DNA of 64,000 nucleotides from NCBI RefSeq assembly GCF_002099425.1, contig NW_018344165.1:3471501-3535500 (forward strand), written 5' to 3'. Below the pieces are notes generated by a model. It did not search any database. It worked only from the letters and a program-made list of their open reading frames with translations, and had not been told where the DNA came from. Position numbers and translations under genes: made by a program. Positions 42,261 through 53,832 of this stretch are shown piece by piece. Every line of letters starts with the position of its first letter. Within the stretch, counting starts at the first letter, position 1. The stretch comes from Phascolarctos cinereus (Eukaryota; Chordata; Mammalia; Diprotodontia; Phascolarctidae).

Positions 42261-42999
42261 TTAAAGGGAACCATCTGAACTCAGAAATAACCTGGCCTTA
42301 TCATTAGGCCTTATCACCCTGAGTCATGTGGACAGTGTGGGTTCTAAGAAAGTGAGAGGAAAGGTAGACTCTAGAATTCCCAAGTTCTGCCCACGGGGAA
42401 GATGGGAGAGCTTTCTTAACTGCCTTTGGAAATAATTGTAAACTCTGGTATATTTGTTGTTCAAATACAACCTTCCTCATATTAAATGTCTTATTAGTCT
42501 GAATGCCTAGCCGAAGCCTATTTTTTCTAAGAGCAAAATACACCAGATACTGATGTTACCAGATTTTCTCTGGTTGAGAACTTGACATATTTTTTTTTAG
42601 TGAAATATCAGATACTATCACAAACCAGATACTAGTATTCCCAGGATTTCAGGGTGTGTGTGTGTGTGTGTTTGTGTGTGTATGTAATGAGTGAGAGAAG
42701 GCCCCAAACCAGAGAGATTTTTGTGAGAAATTCTCTCATCATGTCAGAAGCAGAACATAACTGATATATGGGTTACATTTAAGGGGGTTTGTCCAGGATC
42801 AATGATGATGGAGAGGGATTGGTTGGCAGACTTCCTTCCATCACTCTTGTGAGCAGCAACAAAGATATAAGCTTCCAGAAAATGGCACCATTGTGCATTA
42901 TTGTGTGTATATGGAGGTAAGGACTACTGTGTCTGCTCATTTACTAGAAGGCTCATTTACTAGAAGTGATAACTATGGATCAGTTGTTAATTTGGGGAG
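42261..42999. other. Mostly unassigned, includes a repeat copy and GT tract
   Basis: 42450-42600 aligns weakly with 33140-33260. A GT microsatellite lies at 42653-42690. The rest is unrecognised. Confidence 0.4.
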
Positions 43000-43253
43000 T
43001 AATAATACTAAAAGTTTACATTTATATAGCATTTTTAAGTTTGCAAAGCATTTTAGAAGTATAATCTTATTTTATCCTCAAAAAAACCCTGTGAGGTAGG
43101 TGCTATTATTATTCCCATTTAACAGATGAGGAAACAGGCAGACAGAGATTAAGTGGTTTTCCCAGGGTCACACAGTAAATATCTGAGGATTTGAATTTGG
43201 GTCTTTTTCTGACTCCAGGTCTAAGCTATCCACTGTGCCTCAGTAGCTACCTA
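43000..43253 (-). mobile_element. THER1-like SINE, near full length
   Basis: gtttgcaaagcattttagaa, ccctgtgaggtaggtgctat, acagatgaggaaacaggcag, ttttcccagggtcacacagt, gactccaggtctaagctatc in reverse order. Confidence 0.85.
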
Positions 43254-43434
43254 AAGTGGAAGGGAAAGTGCCTGTGGAATGGGACAAAAGCACCACAAAA
43301 TGTCCTTGCATACTACTTTGGACTCTTTAAGAGTTAAATACTGGGAAAGGTATTCCAGAGAGAGGACAATGTAGCTGCTACTTAGGTTGAGCTGCCTAAA
43401 ACTATGGAGTCAACCCAGATCCATGAAGTAATTC

Positions 43435-44705
43435 AATTAAAAAAATATTTATTGAGCTGTCAACTAATCAAGTAAATCCATCAATAAAACAAATGTTTAT
43501 TCTGTACCTACTATGTGCCAGGAACTGTACCCCAAGGAAACAAGTACAAAGAAAGAACAATTCTTCCTCACAATGAATATACATTTCCAATTGGGAGATA
43601 AGTACATGTAGAAATATGTATATGCTGTACAGCATAAACATCGAATTAATAAATATGAATATACACAAGGTATATTCAATACCAGGTAGTTGGAGAAGGA
43701 GAACACTAGTAATTGGGAGGATCCACAAAGGATTCCTACAGAGAAGATGGTGCATGAGCTATCTTCTTAAAGGAAGATAGGTACTCAGTGAGGCAGAGGT
43801 AAGGAGAGAATGCACTCCAGGGATGGGGGACTGCCAATGCTAAGACACAGAATTGGGAAATGGAGTTTTGTGTGTGAAGAACAGGCAGAAGACCCGTGTG
43901 GCTAGATCACAGATGGCAGGAGGGAGAATAATATCCAATGAAACTGGACAGATAGTGTGGGGCCAGGTTGTGTAGGGCTTTCAAAGCTAAATAAAGGAGT
44001 TTATATTTTATCCTAAAGATAATAAGAAACCACTGGGGTTAGTTGATTAGGGAAATCACACAGTCAGACATGCACTTAAGGAAAATTACTTTGGCAGAAG
44101 TATGTAGGCTGGACTAGAGGGGTGGGAGTTTTGAGGCTAGAAGACCAATCAGGAAGCTGTTGCAGTAATCTAGCAGAGAGGTGATGAAAGCTTGAACTTA
44201 GGCGGTATGAGTAAAGAGAAGGGGTCAAGATAGAAATGGGAAGATTTAGCAACTGTAGAGTAAGAAAGAGTGAGGTGTTGAGGATAACGCTGAGATTACA
44301 AACCTGAGACACTTGGAAGGATGGTGGTGCTTTCAACAGAAATAGAGAAGTTTAGAAGAGGGGAGAATTTAGGAAAAAGATAATGAATTCAGTTTTAGAA
44401 ATGTTGAGCTTAAGAAGTCTCTACAACATCCTGTTTGAAATGTCCATTGGTGATCCAGGACTGAAACTCAGGGGAGAAAGTCGGACTAGATGAGAAAGAG
44501 AGACAGAGAGACAAAGACAGAGACAGAGAGAGAGAGATGATAGGTAGGTGAGTAGATTGACCTGGCAGTCATTTACATAGAATTGATAGTTAAATGCAGG
44601 GGAGTTGATTAAATTACCAAGACAGTATAGGGGAAGAAAAAAAAGAGTATAGGGGGAGAAAAAAGAGGCCCAGGACAGAAGCTTGGGGGACACATCCGTA
44701 GTTAG
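43435..44705 (-). mobile_element. L2, long copy in reverse
   Basis: From the 3' end caaatgtttattctgtacct, tatgtgccaggaactgtacc, through ttatattttatcctaaagat, ggaaaattactttggcagaa, gaccaatcaggaagctgttg, gataacgctgagattacaaa and ttcagttttagaaatgttga to aagcttgggggacacatccg. About 1.27 kb, the longest L2 here; ORF2 RT thumb to C-terminus, decayed. A GA/GACA tract lies at 44490-44540. Confidence 0.9.
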
Positions 44706-44714
44706 GAGATGTGA

Positions 44715-44810
44715 TGCAGATGATGAGCCTTCTATGTATAAGACACTATGCTAGGTGCTGGAAATACAAAAATGAAAATGAAATAATCCTTGCTCTCAAA
44801 GAAGGTATCC
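44715..44810 (-). mobile_element. L2 3' end, second copy
   Basis: tatgtataagacactatgct, aggtgctggaaatacaaaaa, ccttgctctcaaagaagg. A separate L2 because the long copy already has its own 3' end. Confidence 0.7.
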
Positions 44811-46259
44811 TCTGCTAAGGAAGATATCTATAAAAGGGGGTTCTTGAAGATGGGTTGCCAGAAGTTCTATTTCTGGCTAGTACTTTCCAAGCAGAATGAG
44901 ATTCCTCATAGAGGAAGGATGGACTGTGGAAAATGTGAAGGACATAGCTATAGAGAATCTACAACCATCATCAACGTTTGCTGATTGATAAAAATAAAGG
45001 CTTTTCTGTGTTAATCGAAAAAAAAATGTGAAAGAAAGTGGAACATCTTCCTCTTTGACCATCAACCTGATGTCACCAAAGTTAGGGACCTAGACCATGG
45101 GATAGATGGTCAAGCCTAAGGCAACCTACTGTGTACGATCATGATTATTCTCATTGGGAAAGTGTACATTTACCTAGAGAAAAAAGCCTTCACACAGTAG
45201 CTGGAACATGTCACCAGGCATCAGGCACCAGATACAGAGCAACATAAGCAATTGTTAGAGAATCTCAGAGGAACCAACCTTTCACCTTCTACATACCTTA
45301 AAGATGGAACACCCTTCAGTTAAGGGAATCAAATGTTTGTGAATGTTGGAAAGATAATTTGATGAGCCTGAAACTTCAGAGGATAATTGCATTAAGCTCC
45401 CAGCCACCTCTCAAAGGGCAGAAAGAAAAGGACTCCAGCTTTGTAGAAAGGTCAGAGTGAAAGAAGCTGTCATCCAAGGCACAATGGCTGTAGATTGTAA
45501 TTCAGAGGGACTCTATATGATGAATCCATTGTGACAACTATGGCTTTAATGAGGACGGCCCTTCAGCTACTGAGAACTGATCAGATTGATCAAGGAGAGG
45601 GCATATGGATAAAGAGGCCATAAAATGATCCTAGGAGTTCCTATGGACCATCAGAGACTGCAACATAGACCACAGCACAACATTTAAACCTCACCAAAGG
45701 AGCTTGACAGCCCTAACTGTTGGAACATTGTTCAGAGTCACTCTTCTCTGAGGAACAAGGTGACTCGGGTTTAAAGTTGAGGATGCCTGTTTCAGAAAGG
45801 GACCTGAGAGAGTATACCTGAAGGAACCAGGTGGTACAAACGCTCTATCTGTACCACGCCCCTTACCCCCCAAAAGAGCTAATGCTTACTTGAAGTACTT
45901 GAGAAGAATTTGTCATTGGTCTTCCAGAAGCCAAAGTCTGCTGGGTAGTTGCCAGGAAATGGGCTTTGGGGGCCAGAGACAAGAGGAGCCTCCAGCACCC
46001 TGAGAAATTAATCCTTGTCTCACAATTTATTTGTCCCTGGGTCTGATTTAGCAGACTTTATAACTGACAGAGAATTAAAGATATGGATTATCCTGCTGTA
46101 GGCTAAAAAGATCTTCAGTAACAATCCTTCCAGCCATTTAACAAGGAAAATCCGAGGTACTCCTACAGTCTCCGAGTAAGAAGGACCACACATATCAGGA
46201 CACTTACATTATAGTACTCTCAGGGTTTTCCTTGTTGTTCAGACCCTGACAGTCTTCCT
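44811..46259. other. Unassigned 1.4 kb stretch
   Basis: No SINE or LINE recognised and no credible coding frame. It may hold a diverged transposon or be unique sequence. Confidence 0.4.
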
Positions 46260-46881
46260 GAAGTTTCTCCTGCAGGAACTTGCCCTGGTGACCATTCCTT
46301 CTCCCTCTCTCTCCTCCTTGATCTCTCCCTATCCATTGGCCCCTTCCCTACAACCTACAAATATGTCTAGTCTGCCCCAAATTTTTCTCTTGACTCCTCC
46401 TTCCCCCCACCCCAGTTACATCTTTCACTAACTAACTCCAGGAAGAATTATCTACGTTGGTAGCTTCCATATACTCAATACCCATTCAATTCTCTGTTCC
46501 TTGCAATCTCGCTTCAATCCCACTGCTCCACTGAAACTGTTCTCTTCAAGGTTATCAATAATGTCTACTGTCAAATCTGATGACTTTGACTCAATCCTTT
46601 TCCTCTTTTACTGTCTACAGATTTTAATCTTGTAGCACCCCCCTCCACTTGTACCTTCTGTCCTCCATTGGCTTCTATGATCTCTCCTGCTCCTCTTTTT
46701 GCCAATAAGCTCTTCCTTGGTGGTTACTGCTGTTATCATCCTCAATCTCCTGCCCTGTTAGCCTGGCTCTTTCCTATGACTCTGTCCTGGGTCCCTTTCT
46801 GGTCATATTGTCTACTTTCTATTTTTCCCTCAGTGATCTCTACTTCCATGAGTTCAATTAACCTCTCCCTGAAGAAAACTC

Positions 46882-46946
<65 letters not shown>

Positions 46947-47033
46947 GTGTATATGTATATATATATATATATATATACACATATGTGTATATGTATATAT
47001 ATATATATGTGTGTGTATATATATGTGTGTGTG

Positions 47034-47071
<38 letters not shown>

Positions 47072-48005
47072 GTCTGTGTATGTATGTGCGTGTGTGTGTG
47101 TGTATGTATTCAGCCCTGTTCTCTCTCTTGAACACAGAACTGCATGGTAAGCTATGTGGCTGTGTATTTTCTCTTGGATGTCCCAGAGTTACATCCAACT
47201 CACTATGTCCAAAACAGAACTCATTCTCTTCCTTCTAAGCCTGTCTGTGGACTCAACTTCCCTATTTCTGTTGAGAAGCACGACTATCCTCCTAGAGTCA
47301 TTTATAACTTTGGAGTTATCCTGGGCTCTCCTTCCTGGCTACGTGTCCAATTCATCACCACCTCCCTAGGCGCTATTCAAATTTAGTTAGGCACTCCTCA
47401 TGTCTCACCTAGACTTCAGAAATAAGCCATCATTGCTGTCCCTGTTTCTAGTCTTTCCTCTCCAAATTCATCTTCCTTAGGCACAGGCCTGATGGTTACT
47501 CTCTTGCTCAAAAACCTTCAATGGCTCCCTATTGCCCACAAGCTAAACTACAAACTCCTAAGCCTGGCATTTAAAAGCCCTCCATGATCTTGCTCTGAAA
47601 TACTCTTCCAACCTTATTTCATATTGTTTCCCTCCATGAACTCTATGTTCCCACCAAACTTGACCATTTCCTAAACTAACCACTTCTTCTCCTACCTCTG
47701 CTCATCTTCTTAAGCCACCCTCATGTGTAGAATGTATTCCTGCCTGACCTTTCTACTTCTTGGAAACCTTGTCTTCTTTCAAGGTCTCAGTTCAAGTACT
47801 AAATGCTCCATTAAGTTTTCCCTGATTCCCCCCATTGTTAGGGATCTCTTCCTCAATTTCCATATATTATACCTATTTATATAGTTATTATATATCCCTT
47901 TCACATACTTGGGAGGGGGAGGGGAGGCAAGAACTTTCACCTTGGAATCTTTAGTTCTCTATTCAGTATCTTGTAAGTGCCCAATTCGTGTTTGTTGAAT
48001 TAAAG
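46260..48005 (+). mobile_element. L2, long plus-strand copy with internal microsatellite
   Basis: 46470-46885 covers the more 5' ORF2 part (ttcaaggttatcaataatgt, ccattggcttctatgatctc, tgactctgtcctgggtccct, ttccctcagtgatctctact). It resumes at about 47160 (tggatgtcccagagttacat, aaaacagaactcattctct) to the 3' UTR near 47900-48005 (aattcgtgtttgttgaatta). One damaged L2 copy. Confidence 0.85.
46886..47108. repeat. Large AT/TG microsatellite inside L2
   Basis: About 220 bp of TATA, TGTG and CATATG units, nearly self-complementary. It yields the Tyr-Ile-rich frames on both strands. Confidence 0.98.
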
Positions 48006-48099
48006 TTCTCCTTCTGTTAGACCTTCCTCTATCCAGGTCAAAGTACATCAGCAGATCACATCAGGTAACAAGTTAGGGCTCAGTACCAGATTGCCCATA

Positions 48100-49790
48100 G
48101 AGTGCAGTGTTGGTGGGGAACACAGACGTTAGAAAAACATGGCACCCTCATGGATCAGTGGAATAGGTTAGGTACACAAGACACAGTAGTCGATGATTAT
48201 AGTAATCTACTGTTTGGTAAATCCAAAGATTCCAGCTTTGGGGATAAGTTTTTTGATAAAAAATGCTGGGAAAACTGAAAAACAGTATGGCAGAAATTAG
48301 GCATAGACCAAACATCTTACACCATATACCAAGAAAAGGTTAAAATGGGTACATGATTTAGATATAAAGGGTGAAACTATAAGCAAATTAGGAGAACAAG
48401 GAATAGTTTACCTGTCAGATCTATGAAGAAGGGAAGAACTTATGACCAAACAAGAGATAGAGAACATTACAAAATACAAAATGGATAACCTTGATTACAT
48501 TAAATTAAAAAGTTCTTGTACAAACAAAGCCAATGCACCCAAGATTAGAAAGGAAGCAGAAAGCTGGGAAACAATTTTTACAATCAATGTCTCTGATAAA
48601 GGCCTCATTTCTAAAATATATAGAAAACTGAGTCAAATCTATAAGAATACAATCATCCCCCAATTGATAAATAGTCAAAGGATATGAACAGATAGTTTTT
48701 GAATGAATAAATTCAAGCTATCTATACAGTGGATAGAGAACCAGCCTTGGAGTCAGGAGGACCTGAGTTCAAATCCGACCTTAGACACATAACACTTACT
48801 AGCTGTGTGACTGTGGGCAAGTCACCTGACCCCAATTGCCTCACCAAAAAAAAAAAAGTCCTAAATCACTATTTATTAGACAAATACAACCAAAACAACT
48901 CTGAGTTACTACATCACACCTATCAGATTAGCTAACATAACAAAATAGGAAAATGACAAATGTTGGAGAAGATGTAGGAAAATTGGAACACTAATGCCTT
49001 GTTGATAGAGTTGTGAACTGATCCAACCATTCTGGAGAACAATTTAGAACTATGCTCAAAGGGCTATAAAACTGTGTATACCCTTTGATCCAGCAATATC
49101 ACTAGTAGGTTTGTATCCCAAAGACATCATAAAAAAAAAAGGAAAAAGACCCACGTGTACAAAAATATTTATAGCAGCTCTTTCTGTAGTGGCAAAGAAT
49201 TGGAAACAGAAGGGACGCCCATCAATTAGAGAATGGCTGAACAAGTTGTGGTATATGATTGTGGTGGAATACTGTTGTGCTATAAGAAATGATGAGCAGG
49301 CAGACTTCAGAAAAACCTAGAAAGACTTGTATGGACTGATGCTGAGTGAAGTGAGCAGAACCAGGAGAACACTGTAAACAGTAAAAAGCAATATTGTATG
49401 ATGATCAACTGTGAATGACTTAGCTATTCTCAGCAATACAATGAGCTAAGACAATTCCAAAGGACTCATGATGAAGAATGCTATTCATATCCAGAGAAAA
49501 AAATCGATGGAGTCTGAAAGCAGATTGAAGCATGCTATTTTTCACTTTCCTTTTTGTTGTGTGTGTTTTTTTTTCTTTTGGTCTGTTTCTTTTTTCACAA
49601 CATGACTAATACGGAAATATGTTTTACATGACTGCACATATGTAACCTATATCAAATTGCTTACTGTTTTAGAGAGGGAGGAGGGGAATGGGAGGCAGAA
49701 AACTTAGAACTCAAAAAACATTTTTAATGAATGCTAAAAATTATCTTTATATGTAATTGGGGAAAAAATAAAATACTTTTTAAAGGGCAG
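48100..49790 (+). mobile_element. L1 3' end, split by a SINE
   Basis: tcatggatcagtggaatagg, gataaaaaatgctgggaaaa, aatggataaccttgattaca (ORF2 C-terminal region, locally open for 81 codons at 48442-48687), then after the SINE gttgatagagttgtgaactg, cctttgatccagcaatatca, ggcaaagaattggaaacaga, gaagtgagcagaaccaggag, and the 3' UTR with ttcacaacatgactaatacg to the A-rich end. Confidence 0.92.
48727..48857 (+). mobile_element. CORE-SINE, 5'-truncated, in L1
   Basis: Starts abruptly at cagtggatagagaaccagcc, keeps gagttcaaatccgacctta and gtgactgtgggcaagtcacc, and ends in a poly(A). The preceding ctatctata is L1 sequence, so the SINE head is missing. Confidence 0.88.
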
Positions 49791-50217
49791 GATCTTTTGA
49801 AAGATGACTTACGATCCTTGATGTTTGTGATAGCCACATAGAATCAGTGGCAACATTATGGAATATCATGGTCTGTATGCCTCATAGCTAGTGATAGTAT
49901 GGGAAAAGGCTGGGAAGATTAGGATGTTTGAAGATTATTAAATCCTGAATAAGAGAACTAAAGTGGATCAGATACAGCATATATTAGGTTCAAAATGCCT
50001 GGATTTTATTTGGGTAGTCAGTGATTATAAGTTTGGGATGTGTATAGCAGGTACCCATGGTAAAGAAAGATGAGAAGGCAGCCTTTATCTGTCAGCAGGT
50101 ATCCTACCAATCTGAGCACATGCCCCAAGGGATTTCTATGGGTCTAATATTTTTTAGCTTTAATGAATTTTTAGCCTTAGTAGGTAAGGTGGTAAGTGAT
50201 ATCATCATAACCATCAT

Positions 50218-50345
50218 TGCTCATATTTGTATAGCATTGAGACTGGTAAAGTATTTTGCATGCATTATCTCATTTGATCTTTATGACAATCCCATAAGGC
50301 AAATACTACAAGTATTCTTATTAACATTTTATTGATGATTTTACA
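50218..50345 (-). mobile_element. THER1-like fragment
   Basis: gcattatctcatttgatctt, cccataaggcaaatactaca, aacattttattgatgatttt in reverse. Confidence 0.65.
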
Positions 50346-50517
50346 CAATGGTCCCTCCCATGAATATGAACTAGATGTTGGTTTATCTGGATTTAATTGG
50401 TTTGAGAGAGAGGTTGTGGAAGAGTTAAGGACAGACTGTTGGGGGTATTAAATCAGAATCAGTTCTAACCAGGCTCTGTCAACAGGGAGGTAAATACTAG
50501 CCCTGAGAATATAAAAG

Positions 50518-51374
50518 TTATGGGAAGATGGCAGAGTAAAAGCAGTGACTTGCTTGAGCTCTCCCCCAAACCCCTCCAAATATCCGTAAAAATGGCTCTA
50601 AACAAATTCTAGAGCAGCAGAACCCACAAAAAGACAGACTGAAACAGATTTCTAGCCCAATTCAACCTGAAGAGTTGATTGGAAAGGCCTATTGCTCAGG
50701 CTGGGAGAGGATTGCAGTTCAGCGTGGGCCACACAGGCTGCACGGGCAAACATCAGGCCTCAGCGAAGCTGGAACAGGCCTCAGAGGATTGAATTAAGGG
50801 GAGTTGTGGCAGTTTCCAGACTTCTCAACCCACAAACACCAAAGACAACTTAGCAGGTCCGTAGGAAAAGTCTATCTGACCATGGTAAGAAAGGAGCTCA
50901 GTCCTACCCCAGGCCCAGTGCAACCCCAGGGCAGTAGCTGCTTCTGAAGTTCCCAGCCCATAGACTAAGGGGAATTGAGTTGCTGATCAGAGGGGGATTG
51001 CAGGGGTCTCTTTGCTGGTGCTGAGGCAGGAATCTCTTGCTTTGCCTGTGCATAGACCTGGGTCACAGCTCTGGGTGAAGATCCTAGGGTGAGGAGGAGT
51101 GAAGGCGTGGTGGAGCTGGTGGTGATAAAGAGGAATCCTCCTCGCAGTTCCTAGGCAGAAAAGAGTGCTTGTGGTCACTCAGAGACCACAGCACAGGCCA
51201 GGAAAGGAGTAAACACCTCACCCTTGACCATACCACCTCGGAAGAACTGAAAATTTACAGGTCCCTAGAAGTATCTCTGGAAACAGCTGCACAAAACCCC
51301 TGAAGCTTGGGACGGCGCATTCTCCACATTGGAAACAGAGCCCTACCTTAACAAAGAGTTTGTAACTCAAAATA
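50518..51374 (+). mobile_element. L1 5' UTR without ORFs
   Basis: Begins tatgggaagatggcagagta and ctagagcagcagaa, as does the L1 at 59247 (gggaagatggcagaataagg, tagagcagcagaa). GC-richer than its flanks, as expected for an L1 internal promoter. It runs to gagccctaccttaacaaaga, where ORF1 should follow but unclassified repeat Y begins. An L1 with its 5' end but no ORFs is the reverse of usual 5' truncation. Confidence 0.75.
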
Positions 51375-51740
51375 GAAGTCACGGTCACCTGGCCACAAAC
51401 ACAAGAATCATCAGGAAATGAAAGTGTTTCTGGACATAGGTGGCTATGATGAAAGATTCGGGGGAAACTATTAAGTCACTATAAAGAATTATTGAAATTA
51501 GTGGGGCCATCAAGACCATACTAACGGATATAGGGCTGAAAGGAGCCAGAAGCAGAAGGGACTAAACAAGCAAACCAGACTGGACCCCGTTGCACATTTG
51601 CAGGTTTCTGGGATGAGGAATGTAAAGGAGATCTTCAAGGACTTGGCTACTTAATTAATACATACACCAGAGCTGATTCTCATTAATGCTAGCAAGCTCT
51701 ATGTGTTATCCCCAGACGCTAGCCAAGATGGCCCGGGGGA
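51375..51740. repeat. Unclassified interspersed repeat Y, copy B
   Basis: Partner of 41925-42260; see there. Abuts the L1 5' UTR. Confidence 0.55.
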
Positions 51741-52370
51741 AGTTTTGTGGCAGAAAACTGATGTCTACCAGAAGTTCTTTTCTGACACTGATGCTTGTTA
51801 TTCCAACTACAAATTGGAGTTCTTGGTCTTAAAGTAGGCTATTACTGCAATGTTTCAGGGGGTGGAGAGGGGGATAGAGTTGTTCAGGGAAGACTAGTAC
51901 CTCTGGTACTAATGAGGGCTGACAAGCCCTTTTCAGGGCTGCTCTCTACTTTTGGTGTCCACTTGTCACCCGTTTATGAGCCAAAGACATCTCAGCTACT
52001 CAGTGCTGATGGGGCCACAGTGACTAATGATAAGGACTAATTCTGGAGAGATGGGCCGAACATTTCCATAGTGTTCTCAACAGACCATCACCAAGCAATA
52101 CCGAAGCCATTGACTACGTACCTCAGATTGAAGTCAGTCCCTCTCTAGCTGAACTTCCAACTGAAGAAGAGGTTTTGAATGCCATCAGACTCCTCTCCTG
52201 TGGCAAAGTGCCTGGTGCTGATTATATTCCAGCAGAGATCTACAAGGTAGGAGGTCCGCTGCTCATACAAAAGCTGACAGAAATCTTCCAAGTTACATGG
52301 CAAGAGGAAGTTATCCCCCAGGATTTTTAGGACGCCTCCATTGCTTTTCTAGGGGAATTAAAAGAAACAA
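51741..52370 (+). pseudogene. RTE-like LINE reverse transcriptase remnant, second family
   Basis: Two overlapping readable parts: GLLSTFGVHLSPVYEPKTSQ with LLSADGATVTNDKD (to 52040), then from about 52042 ERWAEHFHSVLNRPSP, VSPSLAELPTEEEVLNAIRL, GKVPGADYIPAEIYK (52202-52246) and WQEEVIPQDF followed by a stop and DASIAF. This is the linker and the start of the fingers (the GKxxGxDxIPxEIxK motif) of an RT of the RTE/CR1 kind. The text ends before the catalytic aspartates. Better preserved than the other RTE pieces. Confidence 0.7.
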
Positions 52371-53034
52371 CCTCATTAGACACGCTTTTGCAGAGCTTTG
52401 GATAGCCAAGCGCTAGATGAGTACACTTCTGAGTTTCAGGATAGATGAGTCCAAGCCTAGAGCCAGAAGTGGAGAGCAACCCATACCCTAAGAGGGAATT
52501 ACTCATGAATGAGGAGGAAAGTTCTCTCCCCCCTTCTTCCCCTCACTCATTGGCCATGTTTGCTTTGAAGCAGAATTATATTACCAGCAGGAGACATTAA
52601 AGTATAGCAGGGAGCAGAGACACATTCTCCTGGAGAAGCAAGCACTCAAGGGAGGAAACAGCTTCTAATACTGAGCCCTTTGGTGCACAAGAAGGCTCAA
52701 GAGAAAGACTAGCCCTGGTAATCAAGAGTCATGTTTTAGAGAGAAGCAGATCCTGAAAGTCCAGCTGATCAACCCACCCCATAGAAAGGTCAGTATGAAG
52801 ATGTAGCTTTATAATGACTACACAGGAGAGGAAGAATTTCTAGGCCTTGTAGTACCGGAGTTCCTTTGGTCACACATGTTCCCTTCTTGTGTGTCTTAAG
52901 GCCTCTGTACTTAAGTTTTTGCTCTCTCTTTGCACAGATGTGTAGGAAATTATGGGACAGGTTTATAGAGGGGTTGTTTGGTAGCTACCGTTCTTACTAA
53001 GTCAGCTTTATAAATGCCTTTGCTAAGAACTAAT
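52371..53034. repeat. Unclassified interspersed repeat, copy B, and flank
   Basis: 52660-53034 matches 28130-28460 in order (see 27870-28500). 52371-52660 is unrecognised. Confidence 0.4.
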
Positions 53035-53832
53035 TATAGAAGATGAAGGGGTCATATCTGGAGAATAAAATTAAGGGGTGAGAGAGGATTATATGGAGAG
53101 GAGAAGAAAGGGAGAGGTAGAATGGGGTAAATTATCTCACGTAAAACAGACAAGAAAAGGCTTCTACAGGGGAGGGGAAACAGGGGAAGGTGAGAGGGAA
53201 TGAGCGAATTTTATTCTCATCTGATTTGGCTTAAGGAGAGAATAATATACACACTCAATTGGGTATGGAAATCTATCTTACCCTACAGGAAAATAGGAGG
53301 ATGATAGAGGGGAGGGCAGATTGGGGGGAGGGGGTAATCAGAAGCAAACACTTCTAAGGAGGGACAGGGTCCAAAGAGAGAATAGAATAAATGGGGGCCA
53401 GGATAGGATGAAGGGAAATATACTTAGTTTTTCACAACATGTCTACTATGGAAGTGTTTTGCATAACTGCACATGTACAACCTATATTGAGTTGCTTGCC
53501 TTTTCAATGAGGGTGGGTGGGGAGGGAGGAAGGGAGAAAATTTGGAACCCAAAGTTTTAAAAACACATGTTTAAAAAAAAAGTTTTCACATGCAACTAGG
53601 AAATAAGATATACAGGAAATGGGGTATAGAAATCTATCCTGCTCTACAGGAAAATTGAAGCGGAAGGGAATAAGAGAAGTGGGGAGAGATAGAAGGGAGG
53701 ACAGATTAGGAGAAGGGGTACTCAGAATGCATGCCATCTTGGGGTGGGGGAGCGATGAGATGGGGAGAAAATTTGGAACTCAAAATCTTGTGGAAGTGAA
53801 TGTTGAAAACTAAAAACAAATTAATTAATTAA
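53035..53832 (+). mobile_element. ORF2-less L1 element (HAL1-like), double tail, second copy
   Basis: Starts in the inter-ORF spacer (ggggtcatatctggagaata) and shows the same junction to a 3' UTR without ORF2 near 53425 (tttttcacaacatgtctact), the same second spacer module from about 53612, and the same second tail. It ends ctaaaaacaaattaattaat. Closely matches 31240-32045. Confidence 0.85.

Noticed and set aside
46668-47150. 160-codon frame, Tyr-Ile-rich
   Set aside because: It is L2 sequence joined to an AT/TG microsatellite.
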